Origin: Micavibrio_C sp046294845
GTDB lineage: Bacteria > Pseudomonadota > Alphaproteobacteria > Micavibrionales > Micavibrionaceae
Assembly: GCA_046294845.1 (NCBI GenBank)
Contig: JBKBNU010000001.1
Location: 1,116,001 to 1,180,000 of the forward strand
Length of the DNA: 64,000 nt
Direction: 5' to 3'
Below, one piece after another: positions 62,113-64,000 of this stretch. The notes under the pieces are model-generated. The model was not told the origin of the DNA. It worked only from the letters and a program-made list of their open reading frames with translations, and searched no databases. The position numbers were made by a program, and so were the translations under genes. The first letter of the stretch is position 1. Each line of letters begins with the position of its first letter.

Positions 62113-62630
62113 TGTCGTCTGGCTTGCTAGGTATGATGCTGGATGGTCTGGTACTGCTGTTTCTGGCAGCAACGATTTTCTTCGCTGTGCGGTTATCCGT
62201 ACATCTGCGCCAGTTCCGCGAGGGACGCAAAGACCTTGAAAAACTGGTGGGCGATTTGGGATCCCAAATTGCAAAAGCGGAAAAGTCTATAGAGACGTTG
62301 AAGGACTCTGCCCGTGATGCTTCCCGTTCTTTGCAGCAACAACTGGATGAAGCCCGTGCTGTGGCTGACGATCTTGAAATCATGACGCGCGGGGCCAATA
62401 ATATCGCTGACCGTTTGGACCGTTCAGCCGAGCGTCATCGTGGCAGTACATCCCCTGTACAAGAGAATGAATCTGCACGTGGTAGCCGTAAAGAATCTGA
62501 TGGCTTTCCAGGTTTTGCCATCCGTGATGCCGAAGCTGAACGTCAGGACCGGCTGTCGGGTGATGGCGCGGGCAGTGTTGCTGAGCGTGAATTGATGGAG
62601 GCTCTCCAGTCTCGTAAAGGTAGGGGGTGA
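62112..62630 (+). CDS. DUF6468 membrane protein of the fliL-fliM operon
   Basis: 172 residues: one membrane helix (about 8-27), then a basic patch (SVHLRQFREGRKDLEKLV) and a coiled coil (about 40-105, IAKAEKSIETLKDSARDASR), then a polar tail ending ELMEALQSRKGRG. The layout and place after fliM match the DUF6468 proteins of alphaproteobacteria. The function is not known; a stator- or C-ring-linked role is inferred from its operon. Its start overlaps the fliM stop. Confidence 0.72.
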   Translation: MSSGLLGMMLDGLVLLFLAATIFFAVRLSVHLRQFREGRKDLEKLVGDLGSQIAKAEKSIETLKDSARDASRSLQQQLDEARAVADDLEIMTRGANNIADRLDRSAERHRGSTSPVQENESARGSRKESDGFPGFAIRDAEAERQDRLSGDGAGSVAERELMEALQSRKGRG

Positions 62631-62634
62631 CGCG

Positions 62635-63381
62635 ATGTCATTGAGCGAGCGTGTGCGTCTGATGCCTTTATTGGTTATTGTTGCCATGATGTGCTTTGCC
62701 GTCCGGATGGGTGAGTTTGTCACAGGTTTTGAAACGGCAGGGCAGGCACTGGCCCAGCATGAAGTCATTGAAGAAGATCATGCAACGCCCCCACCCATGA
62801 AATCGGAAGATAAATCTTCCCATGAGGGTGAGGTTACGGCCGAGGCTGGTCATGAGTCTGTGCCCGGTGATATCAAGTTGCCGTCAATCGAAGGGCATGA
62901 AGATGACCAGAGTCAGGGGGAGCCTGTTAACTGGAAAGATGCAGGTGAGGAAGATTTCAATTATTCCGGCGTTCAGGAAGAGCTTTATCGTGATTTGGTG
63001 AGCCGCCGCGAGGAGCTGGACAAGCGCGAGAAAGCTCTTGCGACAAGACAGGCTTTGCTGGAGGCGGCGGAGAGAGAGCTTGACCAGAAAGTTCGTGAGC
63101 TGACGGCGCTTCGTGCCCAGATCGAAGGGTTGCTGGCTAAACAATCCGAGGAAGAAGAGGCCAGAGCGCAAAGTCTGGTTAGAATTTATGAAGGTATGAA
63201 AGCCAAAGATGCGGCCCGTATCTTTAATACCCTTGATACAGACGTTCTTTTGCAGGTCTTGACCAAAATGTCGGAACGTAAATCATCACCGATTATTGCC
63301 GAAATGGATCCCGAACGTGCCCGTACCATTACATTGCTGATGGCGCAGCAGCAGACCATGCCGTTATTGCCCCCTCAATAA
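62635..63381 (+). CDS. MotE/MgtE_N-like flagellar protein
   Basis: 248 residues: an N-terminal membrane helix (about 10-27), an acidic His-containing linker, a coiled coil (about 120-185; LDKREKALATRQALLEAAER) and an MgtE_N-like domain (about 185-240): YEGMKAKDAARIFNTLD, LLQVLTKMSERKSSPIIAEMDPERARTIT (in pieces). Rhizobial MotE, a chaperone for the MotC motor protein, has the same order of parts. Its location between fliM and a MotB-like gene supports a motor role. Confidence 0.72.
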   Translation: MSLSERVRLMPLLVIVAMMCFAVRMGEFVTGFETAGQALAQHEVIEEDHATPPPMKSEDKSSHEGEVTAEAGHESVPGDIKLPSIEGHEDDQSQGEPVNWKDAGEEDFNYSGVQEELYRDLVSRREELDKREKALATRQALLEAAERELDQKVRELTALRAQIEGLLAKQSEEEEARAQSLVRIYEGMKAKDAARIFNTLDTDVLLQVLTKMSERKSSPIIAEMDPERARTITLLMAQQQTMPLLPPQ

Positions 63382-63398
63382 CAGGAGGAACAAGCTTA

Positions 63399-64000
63399 AT
63401 GAAAGGCCGCAGGCGTAAAATTACCGATGGTGACGCCAAAACTCTCGGGAGTCAGATCCCGGGATTGTCTTTGTTTATTATTCTGCTGGCGTTTTTTATC
63501 GTGCTGAACAGTATTTCTGTCTATCAGGAAGATAAGGCAACGTCATTGATGGAAAGTGTCGAGCGGGCTTTTTCTACAAAGATAACCGAACGTGAAAACT
63601 GGCAACCTTCATCGATTCCTTCTGATGATGAGCAGGTTCGTGAAGGTCGTACTACTGATCGTATCGAAGCAGTTTTCTCATCGCGTATATCAGGACTTGA
63701 AACGCAGATGGACGATACCACGGGCACGCTTTTACTGCGTATGCCGTATGATGATTTCAAAAAATCTGTCAACAATGCGGTTGAGGGCGGTGGAACCGTT
63801 GATCCTTTGGTGCGGACTCTTGTGTCGATTTTGAGGGCTGATATGTCGGGCTATCCCTATCGCATGGATGTCTATGTGCAGGTTGATAAAAATCCGGCCA
63901 GTATGCAAAACCGTGAGCCTCAAAAAATTTCGACTTTGTTGACCGAACTCGGGGAAATTGGTGCCGTCTTGGGGCGTGCCGGCCTGCCTGAAAAATTGAT
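63399..64000 (+). CDS. MotB-like protein, cut by window end
   Basis: At least 200 residues from the ATG at 63399; AGGAGG stands 10 bases upstream. A basic N-terminus (KGRRRKITDGDAK) and one membrane helix (about 20-40, LSLFIILLAFFIVLNSIS) match the MotB layout. The proton-carrying Asp (D32 in E. coli MotB) aligns with Ser24, so this is not a normal MotB. The rest (LLLRMPYDDF, VDPLVRTLVSILRADM, NREPQKISTLLTEL) fits the OmpA/MotB C-terminal domain as far as it is visible. It may be an accessory motor or wall-binding protein. Confidence 0.7.
   Translation, partial: MKGRRRKITDGDAKTLGSQIPGLSLFIILLAFFIVLNSISVYQEDKATSLMESVERAFSTKITERENWQPSSIPSDDEQVREGRTTDRIEAVFSSRISGLETQMDDTTGTLLLRMPYDDFKKSVNNAVEGGGTVDPLVRTLVSILRADMSGYPYRMDVYVQVDKNPASMQNREPQKISTLLTELGEIGAVLGRAGLPEKL

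Overview
The window reads as chromosomal DNA of a flagellated alphaproteobacterium of moderate GC. CtrA, FlbD, FliX, FlaF, FlbT, a TipF-like protein and an alphaproteobacterial DksA with a Cys-poor zinc site occur together, which is the Caulobacter-type flagellar and cell-cycle gene set. The large share of unrecognised proteins suits a less-studied lineage (Rhodospirillales- or Micavibrio-like is a guess; the order cannot be fixed from this sequence). I saw no tRNA, rRNA, insertion sequence, phage gene or CRISPR array.

1-10.7 kb, almost all minus strand: cell envelope and housekeeping genes. These are an O-antigen ligase family protein (cut by the window edge), kdsB, a YejA-like solute-binding protein, a TipF-like degenerate EAL protein, pyrD, pgsA, a small sugar-phosphate transferase with a probably leaderless promoter, a cupin, a membrane-anchored endonuclease/exonuclease/phosphatase protein, and ctrA with a strong terminator.

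10.9-18 kb: an accessory stretch. A cysteine-hydrolase-like protein faces a three-gene minus-strand operon (861 aa unknown, 510 aa unknown, enolase-superfamily racemase/OSBS-like enzyme). Upstream of that operon is a compact minus-strand transcript with an 18-codon hydrophobic ORF and a strong terminator.

18-43 kb: flagellar export, regulation and basal-body genes. These are fliI-fliJ, a tandem-GGDEF protein, a FliK-like protein, flhG-flhF, two DUF3137 paralogues, flhA, three lipoproteins, flbD, a DUF1826/dioxygenase-like protein, a single-domain SET protein, the fliF-fliG-fliH-fliN-motA block, flaG-like, and flaF-flbT.

42.5-55 kb: two long flagellin genes flank a TPR-methyltransferase. Upstream lies a long minus-strand unit flgI-flgJ(rod-binding)-flgN-like-fliK-flgD-flgE-flagellin, headed by a sigma-54-type -24/-12 element. 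fliX and dksA diverge from flgI.

56-64 kb: a small secreted repeat protein, then flgF-flgG-flgA-flgH (minus) with a second sigma-54-type element, and diverging from it fliL-fliM-DUF6468-motE-like-motB-like (cut by the window end).

Together the genes give nearly a complete flagellum: export gate and ATPase, MS ring/switch, rod, L and P rings, hook, length control, filament, stator and placement. Its regulation is also encoded: CtrA at the top, FlbD/FliX with sigma-54 for late genes, and FlbT/FlaF on flagellin mRNA.
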